64,000 bases of DNA from Serratia fonticola (GCF_001006005.1 NZ_CP011254.1:5766001-5830000); one strand, 5' to 3'. Positions 47,294 to 56,467 are shown, numbered from the stretch's first letter. The notes: a model not told the origin generated them from the sequence alone. A program made the numbers and translations.

Positions 47294-47905
47294 ATGCCTG
47301 ATATTCATATCTACACGGTGAGTAATGACCGCTATTTCTCTGCTGGTTTGCATGCGCTGCTCAGGCACGGTGAAACCTTACCCCACAATAAAATTGCGTT
47401 GCATGAATTGCCCTTCGAGAAAGAGACATTTGAGGTTCAGACCCTATCGGAACTGAAAAATAGCGCCTGTGATTTTCTGATTTTGGATTGCAGCTGCGGC
47501 TTTATTAATTATTACGGCGCCTGTTCCGCGCTCTATGCCGCCCTGGAGCAGGGCACGCTGGCGGCCAGGATCATCTTGATGTATGAAAACAGCCTGTGCC
47601 TGACCAACCCGGATATGTACAACCACTTTATCACTCTAGATAAAAATGCCTGTGTGGAGGATATCTTGCTAGCGATTTTCCCTCGCCAAACGGTACAGGA
47701 TGAGTTTGATGCCGATGTAGAGGAAGCCATGAGTCGGCAGTATCTGACCGGCCGAGAGCTGATCGTCATCAATGAAATCTACAGCGGTGCGCAGCCTTAT
47801 GAGATCGCCAAAAAACTCAAGCTCAGGCTAAAAACCATCAACTGCTATAAAAACCGGGCGATGAAAAAGATCTGCAGTAAAAGAACGTTGGATGTATACG
47901 CTTAA
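47294..47905 (+). CDS. LuxR-type helix-turn-helix regulator, unknown role
   Basis: The 203-residue protein has a C-terminal LuxR/GerE helix-turn-helix (about residues 146-195, LTGRELIVINEIYSGAQPYE followed by IAKKLKLRLKTINCYKNRAM). Its N-terminal part looks like a degenerate receiver: CDFLILDCSCGF stands where a response regulator would have its phospho-aspartate region, but no clear phosphorylation site set is seen. Similar orphan regulators (RcsA/BglJ type, fimbrial regulators) act as dimers or heterodimers. It follows the zinc-ribbon gene. Targets are unknown; the neighbouring surface-protein operon and the orphan adhesin are candidates. Confidence 0.72.
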   Translation: MPDIHIYTVSNDRYFSAGLHALLRHGETLPHNKIALHELPFEKETFEVQTLSELKNSACDFLILDCSCGFINYYGACSALYAALEQGTLAARIILMYENSLCLTNPDMYNHFITLDKNACVEDILLAIFPRQTVQDEFDADVEEAMSRQYLTGRELIVINEIYSGAQPYEIAKKLKLRLKTINCYKNRAMKKICSKRTLDVYA

Positions 47906-48000
47906 CGGCCTGTTCGCCAGGTTGGCTCCCCCTTCATCGGTGGCGGTTTCACCTTGGTCAGAAGTTGCTTCAAGAGGGTTGTCCCCATAGTTCTCGTCTG

Positions 48001-48098
48001 GGTACTCCGCGCGACCAAAGTCGGGAGTCAACATCACTCTATCGTATAAGCTGCATTGGCATCCTCTGTATCCTGTCCTACAGGTCTGATGAATCAAA
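48001..48098. repeat. Direct repeat copy A flanking the island
   Basis: About 75-98 bases here match 55659-55757 in the same orientation, at roughly 78% over the first 73 positions by eye, including ATCGTATAAGCTG and GACCAAAG. In one reverse frame both copies read SLYD-V-M--P-FG-AEY, suggesting a fossil of a coding sequence. I do not recognise the source. Confidence 0.6.
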
Positions 48099-48834
48099 CA
48101 AAGGGGCGTGAAATCAACTCCATTCCGAGCACAATCAGAAACAGGAGAAAACACTGCCTGAAACGTTTGGCACTAATGCGCGCCCGCACTTTCTGCCCCA
48201 GCCACATCCCAACCAAAGCAGGCAATATAGATAAAAAGGACAGTGAAAACTGCTCTACCCTGAAAGCATCATGCAGATAAAGCCCCACGGCCAGCGCCAC
48301 GGTAGAAACTGTGAATGACAGCCCCAGGGCCTGAACGAGTTCATCTTTACTGAAACGAAGCGACTGAAGAAAGGGAACGGCTGGCATAACGAATACGCCT
48401 GTTGCACCGGTGATTATACCTGTCACGCCGCCAATAACCGGGGAAAGCCATTTCTCCCTGGCTTGAGAAACCGTAAACGACGGTGAAACCAGCGCAAAAG
48501 CAGCATAAACGATTAAAGCCACGCCCAGAGCGAATGCTGACCAGGCCGGATTAATGGTGATAAGAAGCGAAGATGCTGACACTGTACCAGCTACAATAAG
48601 CAGCATCATCAGCCACAGACGGCTGATAATCAGCCTCACTGAGGGGCCGGTAAAAAGCTGCAGCATATTCGTCACGAAAGAAGGAATTACCAGCAATGCC
48701 ACCGCGATCGGAAGTGGTATAAACATGCCAAGCAGCCCCATTGCTACTGTTGGCAGTCCCATTCCGGTCACGCCTTTTACAAAACCGGCAAGGATAAATA
48801 CTAATGAAAGGTAGATATACAACTGTTCGCTCAC
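48094..48834 (-). CDS. TauE/SafE family anion exporter
   Basis: The 246-residue membrane protein has about eight hydrophobic helices in two internally repeated halves, each with the TauE-type glycine motif: GFVKGVTGMGLPTVAMGLLG near residues 17-36 and GGVTGIITGATGVFVMP near 134-150. The family exports sulfite, sulfoacetate or related organic anions; the substrate here is unknown. It is divergent from a LysR gene with a 114-base gap, the classic arrangement of a regulator and its target. Confidence 0.85.
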   Translation of the reverse strand: MSEQLYIYLSLVFILAGFVKGVTGMGLPTVAMGLLGMFIPLPIAVALLVIPSFVTNMLQLFTGPSVRLIISRLWLMMLLIVAGTVSASSLLITINPAWSAFALGVALIVYAAFALVSPSFTVSQAREKWLSPVIGGVTGIITGATGVFVMPAVPFLQSLRFSKDELVQALGLSFTVSTVALAVGLYLHDAFRVEQFSLSFLSILPALVGMWLGQKVRARISAKRFRQCFLLFLIVLGMELISRPFV

Positions 48835-48948
48835 AAAGTTTGCCCTGACATAGGATTTTCAGTGATTCAATCATCTCACCTGTTAGTAGACAATCTGGTT
48901 TAAGCGGGTCATGCTTCGGATAACCCGAAGGATGAGGTCAATATCCCT

Positions 48949-49839
48949 ATGAAACTGGATCTTTATGATTTGAAACTTGTCGTCTGTATCGCTGATGCCG
49001 GAAGCATTACCCATGGTGCACGATGTGCCAACCTGGCCGTTGGTTCGGCCAGTGAGAGACTTAAAAACATAGAGGACGATACCGGGGTGAAGCTGTTTTC
49101 ACGACATCCGAGGGGCGTCAGCCTTACAGAAGCCGGTGAGGTCCTCGTACGCCATGCCCGGGAAATACTGTCCCAGCAGGAGCGGCTTAAAGCTGAGCTC
49201 GGCGCTTATGCAAAAGGAGTCAGAGGAAAAATAAAGTTATATGCCAATACCTCAGCGATGGCTGAGTATCTGCCCGGCAGGCTTGCAAAGTGGCTTTCAG
49301 AGCACCCGGATGTGAGCATTGAGCTGGAAGAGAGAACAAGTGCGGATATCATTAACAGTATAAGTAATGGTATAGCTGAAGCAGGACTCGTTTCAGATGC
49401 GGTAGACGCCCGGGAACTCATGCTTGAACCAATGACAGATGACAGGCTTGCGCTTATCGTCCCACCCTCTCACCCGTTTGAACGCAGAGATAAAATCTCT
49501 TTCTCTGATGTGATCACAGAGCCTTTCATTGGTTTATACCCCGGTAATGCGCTGCAGGACTACATCAATGAGCATGCCGAAGACCTTGGCCGCCCACTGA
49601 CTTATCGCGTCAGAATGAGCAGTTTTGAAGGGATTGGTGAGATGGTCAGTAGCAGTATTGGCGTAGGGGTTCTTCCTGTATCAGTAGCTGAACGCTTCAG
49701 TAAAAAATTTCATTACCATATATTACCGCTAACCGATCAATGGGCACGACGGCGAATCTGCATTTGCTATAAAACACAGGATTCACTGAGCCCAGCCATG
49801 AGAGAATTGATCGATTTTCTCAGGGTACAAGATTTATAA
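48949..49839 (+). CDS. LysR-family transcriptional regulator
   Basis: The 296-residue protein has a LysR winged helix-turn-helix (about residues 4-63, with GSITHGARCANLAVGSASER). A substrate-binding domain follows (about 90-293) with the conserved PPSHPFERRDKISFSDV segment. It is divergent from the TauE/SafE exporter and probably controls it. The ligand is unknown. Confidence 0.85.
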   Translation: MKLDLYDLKLVVCIADAGSITHGARCANLAVGSASERLKNIEDDTGVKLFSRHPRGVSLTEAGEVLVRHAREILSQQERLKAELGAYAKGVRGKIKLYANTSAMAEYLPGRLAKWLSEHPDVSIELEERTSADIINSISNGIAEAGLVSDAVDARELMLEPMTDDRLALIVPPSHPFERRDKISFSDVITEPFIGLYPGNALQDYINEHAEDLGRPLTYRVRMSSFEGIGEMVSSSIGVGVLPVSVAERFSKKFHYHILPLTDQWARRRICICYKTQDSLSPAMRELIDFLRVQDL

Positions 49840-49889
49840 ACTTCCCTGTTATGCCAGATTAACGCTGTCCTACTCAGCCTCAGGTGGTG

Positions 49890-50183
49890 TTAAAAATTTT
49901 GTACCAGACTTCGGTGCTGTTCCAGCTCATAATCAATAAATGCGTTAATCATCGCACGGTAAACTTTTTCAATAATGTCTTCGGGGAGTCCAACCACAGC
50001 GGCTTCTGCCCTCACCTTATCAATGACCCTCTGAACCCTGTCAGGCGCACGAACAGCATCCTGATCTTTTTTGAATCCAGCGGCTGCTTTCACCAACCGG
50101 CCACGTTCGGCAATGAGTGAAACAAGTTGGGAGTCGATACCATCTATGGCCTTTCTCACGTCTTCGATAGAAGAAAAATGCAT
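49890..50183 (-). CDS. Chorismate mutase / isochorismate pyruvate lyase (PchB-like AroQ fold)
   Basis: The 97-residue all-helical protein aligns with Pseudomonas PchB as I recall it: DVRKAID, AERGRLVKAAAGFK and APDRVQRVIDKVRAEA. Likely catalytic residues are R10, R27 and K38. The glutamine of PchB Q90 appears replaced by glutamate in FIDYELEQ. PchB makes salicylate from isochorismate and has weak chorismate mutase activity. No isochorismate synthase or siderophore gene is in the window, so the role is open. It is convergent with the LysR gene. Confidence 0.8.
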   Translation of the reverse strand: MHFSSIEDVRKAIDGIDSQLVSLIAERGRLVKAAAGFKKDQDAVRAPDRVQRVIDKVRAEAAVVGLPEDIIEKVYRAMINAFIDYELEQHRSLVQNF

Positions 50184-50291
50184 TTACGTACTCTCTAGCT
50201 AGTTCAAAAGTACACGCTATCATAGCTATCGATGACTGCCCTACCCTTTTTAAGCTTCCTATAAGGTTCTGGCTGCCTTTACCACATTCGC

Positions 50292-51908
50292 CTATAGAGA
50301 GGTTGAGCAAGTCACATAAGTTACGCCGTCTAGCGGGAAACTGAATAAACTACCGTTCCCCAGGTAAACATAATGCCGTTCGTTACCGGCAGCGGTAAGC
50401 TCCCTCACCCAATAGTTACCCGCAAACCAACCGTTAGAGTATCGGCTCATGCTGCCCCATTCATTCCACAATCTGGCATTGGCATCCCGGTTGGCCCCTG
50501 TCTGGGCTATGGGAGTTCGGTCTGTCAGCTCACTATAGCTCGGCACCGCGTAGCCGCCCCCTTGGGAACTGCACCAAGCGGCAGCCTCACTAACCCCTAT
50601 AAGGAAGTAGCTATTATTTCTGAACCAGCGGTTGACGGTAAATTGATAGGTTAACGTTGAGCCATTGCCTGTATGTTCGGCCGTAATGGTGACCCTATTA
50701 TTAGCCGATGTAGGTTCTTGATTAAATCTCACATTACCGCTGCCATCCACGCTGGCCCAGCTCTGATCGCTACTCCAGCTATAGGAGCTGTTCCCGGCAG
50801 GATCCTCGCCAACCACCAACTGAAATTCCGCACCGGTAAAGCCTGTTTTAGGGAAGCCGTCATCAGCCGAGAAAGAGGCGCCGTTGGCCAAGATATGCGT
50901 CATCTGCACATCAGCAAAAAACGCAACGTTGACGGTAGCTGAAACGCCATTGGCGGTGGTGGCGGTGACATCACTATTGACGGCAGTGTCACTGGTCAGA
51001 GCTATTTTTACCTCACCGTTGCTGTCCGTCACGCCACTGGCAGCCAGCAGCGTTACGCCGTTGGTCGCGGTGAAGTTTACCGTTTCACCCTCAATACTGT
51101 TGCCATGGCGGTCTTCGACATAGACCTGCACATTATTATCGTCGATACCATTGGCCAGCGCATTGTCCTGGGTGACTTCCGCATGCACAACCTCCACTGG
51201 GCCAGCAACAAACAGCGTATTGACCGACTGAGCATCATCATCAATCCTGGCCGTTACCTGAGTGGTACCGGCGATCACATTCGTCACATAAGCCGTTGCC
51301 TCGCCCCCAATTCCAGTTTGCGCACTGGCCGAAATCGCGCCCATATTATCGGCATCGAAAAGCACCGTTGCGCCCACAACAGGTGTACCGTCCAGATACT
51401 GAACGGTAGCGTGTACGGTGTTCACCTCCAACCCATCGGCAACCGCCCCCAGAGGAGACTCAGCCCATACCAGGTTGGAAAGCATCCGCTGCCACTTGAT
51501 ATTGATAGGGCTGGGTAGCTGAACCGGCAGTCCTTCACTTGGAATGGTAATATCGGGATTGGTTTGAGGGGTTACGATCACGTTCAACGCACTGCCCGCC
51601 AGGATGTTGCTGAGCTCCAGAGTATAACTGGGGCTGGTTGCCCCATTAATGGCAGCACCGTCCAGCGTCCACTGGTAGGTCGTTCCCTGTTCCGCATCGC
51701 CATCCACATCATTGAAGGAGGATGTCACGGTAATCACCTCCCCGGCCCGCGGCTTGACGTTGTCTACCGAGAGCGTAGTGGTCGGTGGCCGCCCGTGGAC
51801 TGGCTGGGTAGATTGATGGACAGCCTGCACCACCTGGCTCATCACGACGATCAGAACCAGTAATATCCTGAATACAAAAACCTTAAAGATATTATTGCGA
51901 TGCAACAT
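50292..51908 (-). CDS. Secreted Ig-like protein with C-terminal invasin-type lectin domain (Zir-like operon, gene 3)
   Basis: The 538-residue protein has an N-terminal signal sequence (about 1-30) and no beta-barrel or membrane domain. Domains in order: Ig module A (about 39-130, GTTYQWTLDGAAINGATSPS), two Big_1-type Ig repeats (about 150-235 and 240-332, ADGLEVNTVHATVQYLDGTP and ANGIDDNNVQVYVEDRHGNS), a further Ig-like segment (335-427) and a C-terminal C-type-lectin-like domain (about 428-538). The lectin domain has C446 and C535, as at the tips of invasin and intimin. It is the third gene after a barrel protein. I infer export through, or display on, that barrel, as for ZirS/ZirT of Salmonella. 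Confidence 0.75.
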   Translation of the reverse strand: MLHRNNIFKVFVFRILLVLIVVMSQVVQAVHQSTQPVHGRPPTTTLSVDNVKPRAGEVITVTSSFNDVDGDAEQGTTYQWTLDGAAINGATSPSYTLELSNILAGSALNVIVTPQTNPDITIPSEGLPVQLPSPINIKWQRMLSNLVWAESPLGAVADGLEVNTVHATVQYLDGTPVVGATVLFDADNMGAISASAQTGIGGEATAYVTNVIAGTTQVTARIDDDAQSVNTLFVAGPVEVVHAEVTQDNALANGIDDNNVQVYVEDRHGNSIEGETVNFTATNGVTLLAASGVTDSNGEVKIALTSDTAVNSDVTATTANGVSATVNVAFFADVQMTHILANGASFSADDGFPKTGFTGAEFQLVVGEDPAGNSSYSWSSDQSWASVDGSGNVRFNQEPTSANNRVTITAEHTGNGSTLTYQFTVNRWFRNNSYFLIGVSEAAAWCSSQGGGYAVPSYSELTDRTPIAQTGANRDANARLWNEWGSMSRYSNGWFAGNYWVRELTAAGNERHYVYLGNGSLFSFPLDGVTYVTCSTSL

Positions 51909-51984
51909 CCAGCGTATCCATCATACTGATTTGTTAAACCAACTGGCCCAGGCACACCTTAAGCATGCCTGGGCTGACTCTTGA

Positions 51985-52683
51985 TTACTGAGCTGCAGGG
52001 TTGCTGACAACTACCTGAACTCTCAGTCTCTGGTCTGTCCGTACAGGGGTGTATGTGCTGCTTGTTGCCCCGCTTATGTTGCTGTAAGTATTTGTTCCCT
52101 GGCCAGTTTCAAGCTGCCACTGGTAGGTCACGCCATTACAGGTACCACCCGCACAGGTTGCTGTCGCAGTCAGAGTAGAGTCAACCTGTGGATAGCCACC
52201 AACTTCACCGGTAACCGTCACGCCGGTGACTGTCCCACCCGCAATAACTGTCAAGGTATTAGAGGGAACCACTAAACCCACGGCCGGATCGGTAATGGCC
52301 GGGTCGGTGTGCGGAGTCACTAACACGGTAATAGCTTTGCCCAAGTCTCCGGCAACAATGGTGTAGGTATTATTGGTCGCTCCTGCAATATCTGCACCAT
52401 CAGCCTGCCATTGGTAGGTTTCCGGTATCGCCGTATCACCATCCGCATCGCTGAACGCCCCTGCGGTACCGACACTCAAGGTATCTCCGATATCGATCAA
52501 ACCGTTGCCACTGGCATTGTCAGAAACGATGGTGCTCTGCGTCACTACCGGGGCCCGCCCTCTTACGGTAGAAGTCGGGCTGGAGGTCACCGCCGACCAG
52601 GCAGAACCGACTATCAGCATGCTGAGCAACATTCCCGATAGCAAAGGAACCAGCCCTCTGCGTGAGCCAATCTTGTTGTTCAT
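51985..52683 (-). CDS. Small secreted protein with two Ig-like modules (Zir-like operon, gene 2)
   Basis: The 232-residue protein has a signal peptide (about 1-31, ending in SAWSA). Module A (about 41-140, ETYQWQADGADIAGATNNTY) is paralogous to the N-terminus of the next protein. Module B (about 151-232, CAGGTCNGVTYQWQLETGQG) is paralogous to the C-terminus of the upstream barrel protein. There is no membrane anchor. It starts 82 bases after the barrel gene with a good ribosome-binding site (GAGGAAAG). Size and context recall the secreted ZirS/ZirU proteins. Confidence 0.75.
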   Translation of the reverse strand: MNNKIGSRRGLVPLLSGMLLSMLIVGSAWSAVTSSPTSTVRGRAPVVTQSTIVSDNASGNGLIDIGDTLSVGTAGAFSDADGDTAIPETYQWQADGADIAGATNNTYTIVAGDLGKAITVLVTPHTDPAITDPAVGLVVPSNTLTVIAGGTVTGVTVTGEVGGYPQVDSTLTATATCAGGTCNGVTYQWQLETGQGTNTYSNISGATSSTYTPVRTDQRLRVQVVVSNPAAQ

Positions 52684-52765
52684 TGTTTTCTTTCCTCTGC
52701 TGTACTCAAAATCAATGTTTGAATCACCTTCCAGACCTGCCTGGAAGAATGATAAAACCCCGGTC

Positions 52766-55459
52766 TTAATGCGATACCACTCGAACAGCCCGTTTCTGTA
52801 AGTTTGCCGTCACCGTCAATGTTTCTGAGGTTGCGCCAGGAATAGCGACAAAGACCCCCGAACCTGCAGATGACTCCACTTCCCACTGATAATTCATAGG
52901 TATTCCGTTACACAAAGCAATTGAACACATTGCAACGGCCAGGAGGTTATCCCCAACGACAGGATGCCCAGTCAGCTCGGTGCCGTTGCTGTATATCAAC
53001 AATTTGACCGGTGTTTCTGGTACAAAAGAGATCTCTGTACTCGCCAAGTAGTCACCAATAGAGGCAGTAACTGTGACGACTCCGGCATTAACATTGGCTA
53101 GCTCCACCGTCACCAGCCCCTCATTATCTGTTCTGGCCATAGGGGACAGGACCGTCGCACCATTGTCTACCTCAAACTCCACTGCGGTAGCATCGATAGG
53201 ATTGCCATGGCTATCGGTTACCCTTGCTTCAACCTTATTCACATCGACGCCATTAGCGTATGCATGATCGCTAATCACCATCAGCTCAATGGTGGCAGCG
53301 CTGCGATCGGCGGTGAGCACCACGTCGTGTGACTTCATCTCCACGGCGGCACCATTTACTGTAGGAACTACGGTTACCGTGCCTGCGACTGTTCCACTCA
53401 GTTTGGCGCTGTACACGCCGTTATTTTCCGTTACCGCGCTCAGAGTCACTTCGGGAATGCCCGTAACCTCAAAGGCCACCGTTAACCCGTTAATCGGCTG
53501 GTGATTGTTATCCAGGGCAGTAAAGTCCAACATACTGGTCTGTAAACCATCAGCAATAATTTCTGCCGGTTCTACGCTAAAAAGGGAGTTTTCCGGGCTC
53601 AGTACCTGACTACTCGCGATTAAATTAACTTTAGCTGAAGCCAGAGAGATATCATTAATTGTTGGAGCAATAATAGCTTCTCCCTGGGAGAAACCTGCCG
53701 TTAACTGATAGGTGTAGACCCCCGGTGCGGTCTCGGTAACGGTACTCAACAGCGGGTTACTGATAGGCTGGGTTGTCCCCGTATTCGGTGTAAAATGCAA
53801 TTCCGCTATCAGTTGGTCCCCCATTCCCTGAACCGGCAAGTTGTTAAGGTCTTTTAAAGTCAAGGTAACCATGCTTTTGGTAACGCCATCAGCAGGTATT
53901 TCGACTGGGGAAGCCTGAGTGCTGGAATTGACTATGCTGACATTTTGTTGCGTGACAACGATCTGCGTGGTACTGCGGTTTGAAGCATTGCCCTGATTAT
54001 CATAAGCCACGGCAGCTAAGGTGTAGTTATTATTGCCAGCCATAAAAGGGGGTAATTTTAGCGAAATGCTTTGTGAGGATGTTTGTATTACCATCCCCCC
54101 GGCAGCCACCAGCGATGCGCTATCCCAATCGATGCGTTCAAGCCCATATTTCGCCGTCACCTGTGCATCCACTTTGATCGTTTCAAAAGCACTTCCGGTC
54201 ATTTGATCGGGCAATGCCAATTGGATTAACGTTTGTTTCTGGTACTCCAGCACAATCTGGTTATTACGCTCCACCAGATCATAACGGCTACCGGCCAGAG
54301 TACGGCTTGCAGCCACCGCAGAGGGATCAATTTGCGCCTGCCAGGATTCCCCCAGACGGTAGTTCAGTTGCATACTGATGCTGCTATCGTTACGGCTACC
54401 TTTACCTGCACGGTGCTCTGCTCCAATAGTGATCAGGGGGATCGGTGTATAGTTGATCCCCGCGGTGACCGCATAGGGATTTTTCTGCCGGTCATCCTTG
54501 CCAAACAATGCCACTTCGTCACCCCGGTACTGCTCAAACATCAACTTTCCACCCAACTGAGGATAAGCGGGCAAATAAGCCTCTGCCCGCAGATCATAGC
54601 CGTTGGCAGGGCGCTCATTGTAATCGGCAAAATCCCGGGATTGATGCCAATCGGTGAGAGCCAGATAGCTGTTAGCCGATAGCTTCAGGTAATCCGTCCA
54701 GGCTTCAACCCCAAAACCGACACGGTCGTTCTTACCCGTCATGTCACGATCATAAAAGGCGTTAACCCCATACATCCAATTATCTTGCACAGTCCGAACG
54801 CCCGCCCCGAGATTCACGGTGTTGCGGCTGTCTTTGTTTCTCATCCCTAACTGGCTGAATAAAAGCGATTTCTTGTCATCATAAAGCGGTACCAGAAGAT
54901 CTACCGAGCTCCCTTCCAGGCTGAAGTCATCATTAAGATTAAGTTGAACGCGCGCCGTACCATACGAACTCAGCCAATGTTGTGCCGAATCATTGATTTC
55001 ACCCACCACCATCGAACGCGCCATGCCTGCCGCTGCCAACGGAGTGTTATCATCGGCTAACAGTGTGGTCCCCTTTAACAGGCCATGTGCCAGCCTCTCA
55101 TTATGTTGAGAAAGGGGTACCACTGGGGAAGCTTCCGTTTGCTGGTTTTTTAAGCGCAATGATGCTGCAGTCGGGATATCAATTTCATCGCCGCTCCCCA
55201 GTTGATTGAACGGTTTTGAAAATGAGCGAAACTGATTAGCCTTTTTTAACTCATCCAGCGTAATATGCTGTTTTTTGGCAACACTATAGACTGTCTCACC
55301 TAACGATAAGGTATATGGCTCGGTTTCATACAGGGTAACAGGCTTGGTTAGGGGAGCCGGGGCAAGCATTTTTGCTATTACTGGGGCAAAGGAAAGGCTC
55401 AACGGAAATAACAGTTGCAAGGTAATATTAATCCACACAACAAGAGGTTTGAATGCCAC
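52766..55459 (-). CDS. Inverse autotransporter (intimin/invasin-type barrel) with LysM and Ig-like domains (Zir-like operon, gene 1)
   Basis: The 897-residue protein has a long N-terminal export signal (about 1-30), a periplasmic LysM peptidoglycan-binding domain (about 47-96, YTLSLGETVYSVAKKQHITL) and a 12-strand inverse-autotransporter barrel (about 150-415, containing YGVNAFYDRDMTGKNDRVGF). Three Big_1-like Ig domains (about 508-613, 615-717, 719-815) follow, then a terminal module B (817-897, with a CSIALCNG cysteine pair). It has no C-terminal lectin tip, unlike typical invasins; a lectin is found instead two genes downstream. It is the first gene of a three-gene minus-strand operon. ZirT of Salmonella is the nearest analogue I know. 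Confidence 0.85.
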   Translation of the reverse strand: MAFKPLVVWINITLQLLFPLSLSFAPVIAKMLAPAPLTKPVTLYETEPYTLSLGETVYSVAKKQHITLDELKKANQFRSFSKPFNQLGSGDEIDIPTAASLRLKNQQTEASPVVPLSQHNERLAHGLLKGTTLLADDNTPLAAAGMARSMVVGEINDSAQHWLSSYGTARVQLNLNDDFSLEGSSVDLLVPLYDDKKSLLFSQLGMRNKDSRNTVNLGAGVRTVQDNWMYGVNAFYDRDMTGKNDRVGFGVEAWTDYLKLSANSYLALTDWHQSRDFADYNERPANGYDLRAEAYLPAYPQLGGKLMFEQYRGDEVALFGKDDRQKNPYAVTAGINYTPIPLITIGAEHRAGKGSRNDSSISMQLNYRLGESWQAQIDPSAVAASRTLAGSRYDLVERNNQIVLEYQKQTLIQLALPDQMTGSAFETIKVDAQVTAKYGLERIDWDSASLVAAGGMVIQTSSQSISLKLPPFMAGNNNYTLAAVAYDNQGNASNRSTTQIVVTQQNVSIVNSSTQASPVEIPADGVTKSMVTLTLKDLNNLPVQGMGDQLIAELHFTPNTGTTQPISNPLLSTVTETAPGVYTYQLTAGFSQGEAIIAPTINDISLASAKVNLIASSQVLSPENSLFSVEPAEIIADGLQTSMLDFTALDNNHQPINGLTVAFEVTGIPEVTLSAVTENNGVYSAKLSGTVAGTVTVVPTVNGAAVEMKSHDVVLTADRSAATIELMVISDHAYANGVDVNKVEARVTDSHGNPIDATAVEFEVDNGATVLSPMARTDNEGLVTVELANVNAGVVTVTASIGDYLASTEISFVPETPVKLLIYSNGTELTGHPVVGDNLLAVAMCSIALCNGIPMNYQWEVESSAGSGVFVAIPGATSETLTVTANLQKRAVRVVSH

Positions 55460-55658
55460 GTAGGAAAACTCTAATGGGATATCAGTTAGAGTAGTTGGGC
55501 TTTGGTTTCTTCACAAATGGGAGGAGGCATTGAACAACACTATAGTGGCTTCAAGCAGAGGCACGCTCCCGTCATCAGCGGTTGTTGAACCAGTCCAGCG
55601 TGGTTAACTCTGCTGGCTACGGTAAAGCATTTTCCTTCATACGCCCTCTCCATCTGCG

Positions 55659-55757
55659 ATACTCCGCATGACCAAAGCCTGGATCGAACATCACGCTATC
55701 GTATAAGCTGTAACGGTACCCTCTGCATCCGCAATAGGGCCGGATTGATAAATCCCA
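55659..55757. repeat. Direct repeat copy B flanking the island
   Basis: This copy matches 48001-48098 in the same orientation. It lies upstream of the barrel gene and before yfcG. The remaining upstream DNA of the barrel gene (55460-55658) and the stretch 55758-55837 show no further gene. Confidence 0.6.
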
Positions 55758-55837
55758 TGCGGATGCTCGCATAGCCTCAAACGAACCAACCGATCTATGC
55801 TCATCTTATCTTGATGTTTTATAAGGAGTATTATCAT

Positions 55838-56467
55838 ATGATTGATCTGTATTACGCACCGACTCCCAATGGGCACAAAATTACCCTGCTTTTGGAGGAG
55901 GTTGGTTTACCTTATCGTATCCATCGCGTAAATATCAGTGCTGGCGATCAATTCGCACCAGCGTTTCTGGCCATTTCTCCCAACAACAAAATCCCGGCCA
56001 TCGTCGATCAACAACCCGTTGACGGTGGGGCCCCCATAAGCCTGTTTGAATCGGGCGAGATCCTGCTCTATCTGGCAGAGAAAACCGGTAAACTACTCAG
56101 CAAAGGGGTTCGCGAACGGGCAGCAACGCTGCAATGGTTATTTTGGCAGGTTGCCGGATTTGGGCCGATGCTCGGGCAAAATCATCACTTCAACCACTAT
56201 GCACCGCAACCTGTCCCCTACGCTATAGAACGCTACCAGCAGGAAACCAAACGCCTGTATGGCGTACTGGAAACCGAGTTGCAACGGCACCCATACCTGG
56301 GCGGCGACAACTACAGCATTGCCGATATTGCGACTTATCCCTGGGTAGTGTCTCATCCACGTCAGCGCATCGATCTGGCGGATTATCCGGCGGTACGCAA
56401 CTGGTTTGAACGCATCCGCAACCGCCCGGCAACGGAACGCGCCTACAAATTGGCAGATCAAGCCTAA
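55838..56467 (+). CDS. yfcG: Glutathione-dependent disulfide-bond oxidoreductase YfcG
   Basis: The 209-residue GST-family protein starts at the ATG at 55838 with AAGGAG ten bases upstream; an earlier in-frame ATG at 55811 is not conserved. The thioredoxin-like N-domain has [17 protein letters not shown] with the TPN motif that binds glutathione, then NNKIPAIVD and [13 protein letters not shown]. The helical C-domain follows from about residue 90. E. coli YfcG reduces disulfides using two bound glutathiones. It marks the return to E. coli gene order (yfcE, yfcF missing, yfcG, folX). Confidence 0.93.
   Translation: MIDLYYAPTPNGHKITLLLEEVGLPYRIHRVNISAGDQFAPAFLAISPNNKIPAIVDQQPVDGGAPISLFESGEILLYLAEKTGKLLSKGVRERAATLQWLFWQVAGFGPMLGQNHHFNHYAPQPVPYAIERYQQETKRLYGVLETELQRHPYLGGDNYSIADIATYPWVVSHPRQRIDLADYPAVRNWFERIRNRPATERAYKLADQA

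Noticed and set aside
47828..48154. 108-codon minus-strand frame over the island edge
   Set aside because: It spans direct repeat copy A and overlaps the ends of the LuxR-type and TauE genes. Treated as a fossil repeat rather than a gene.
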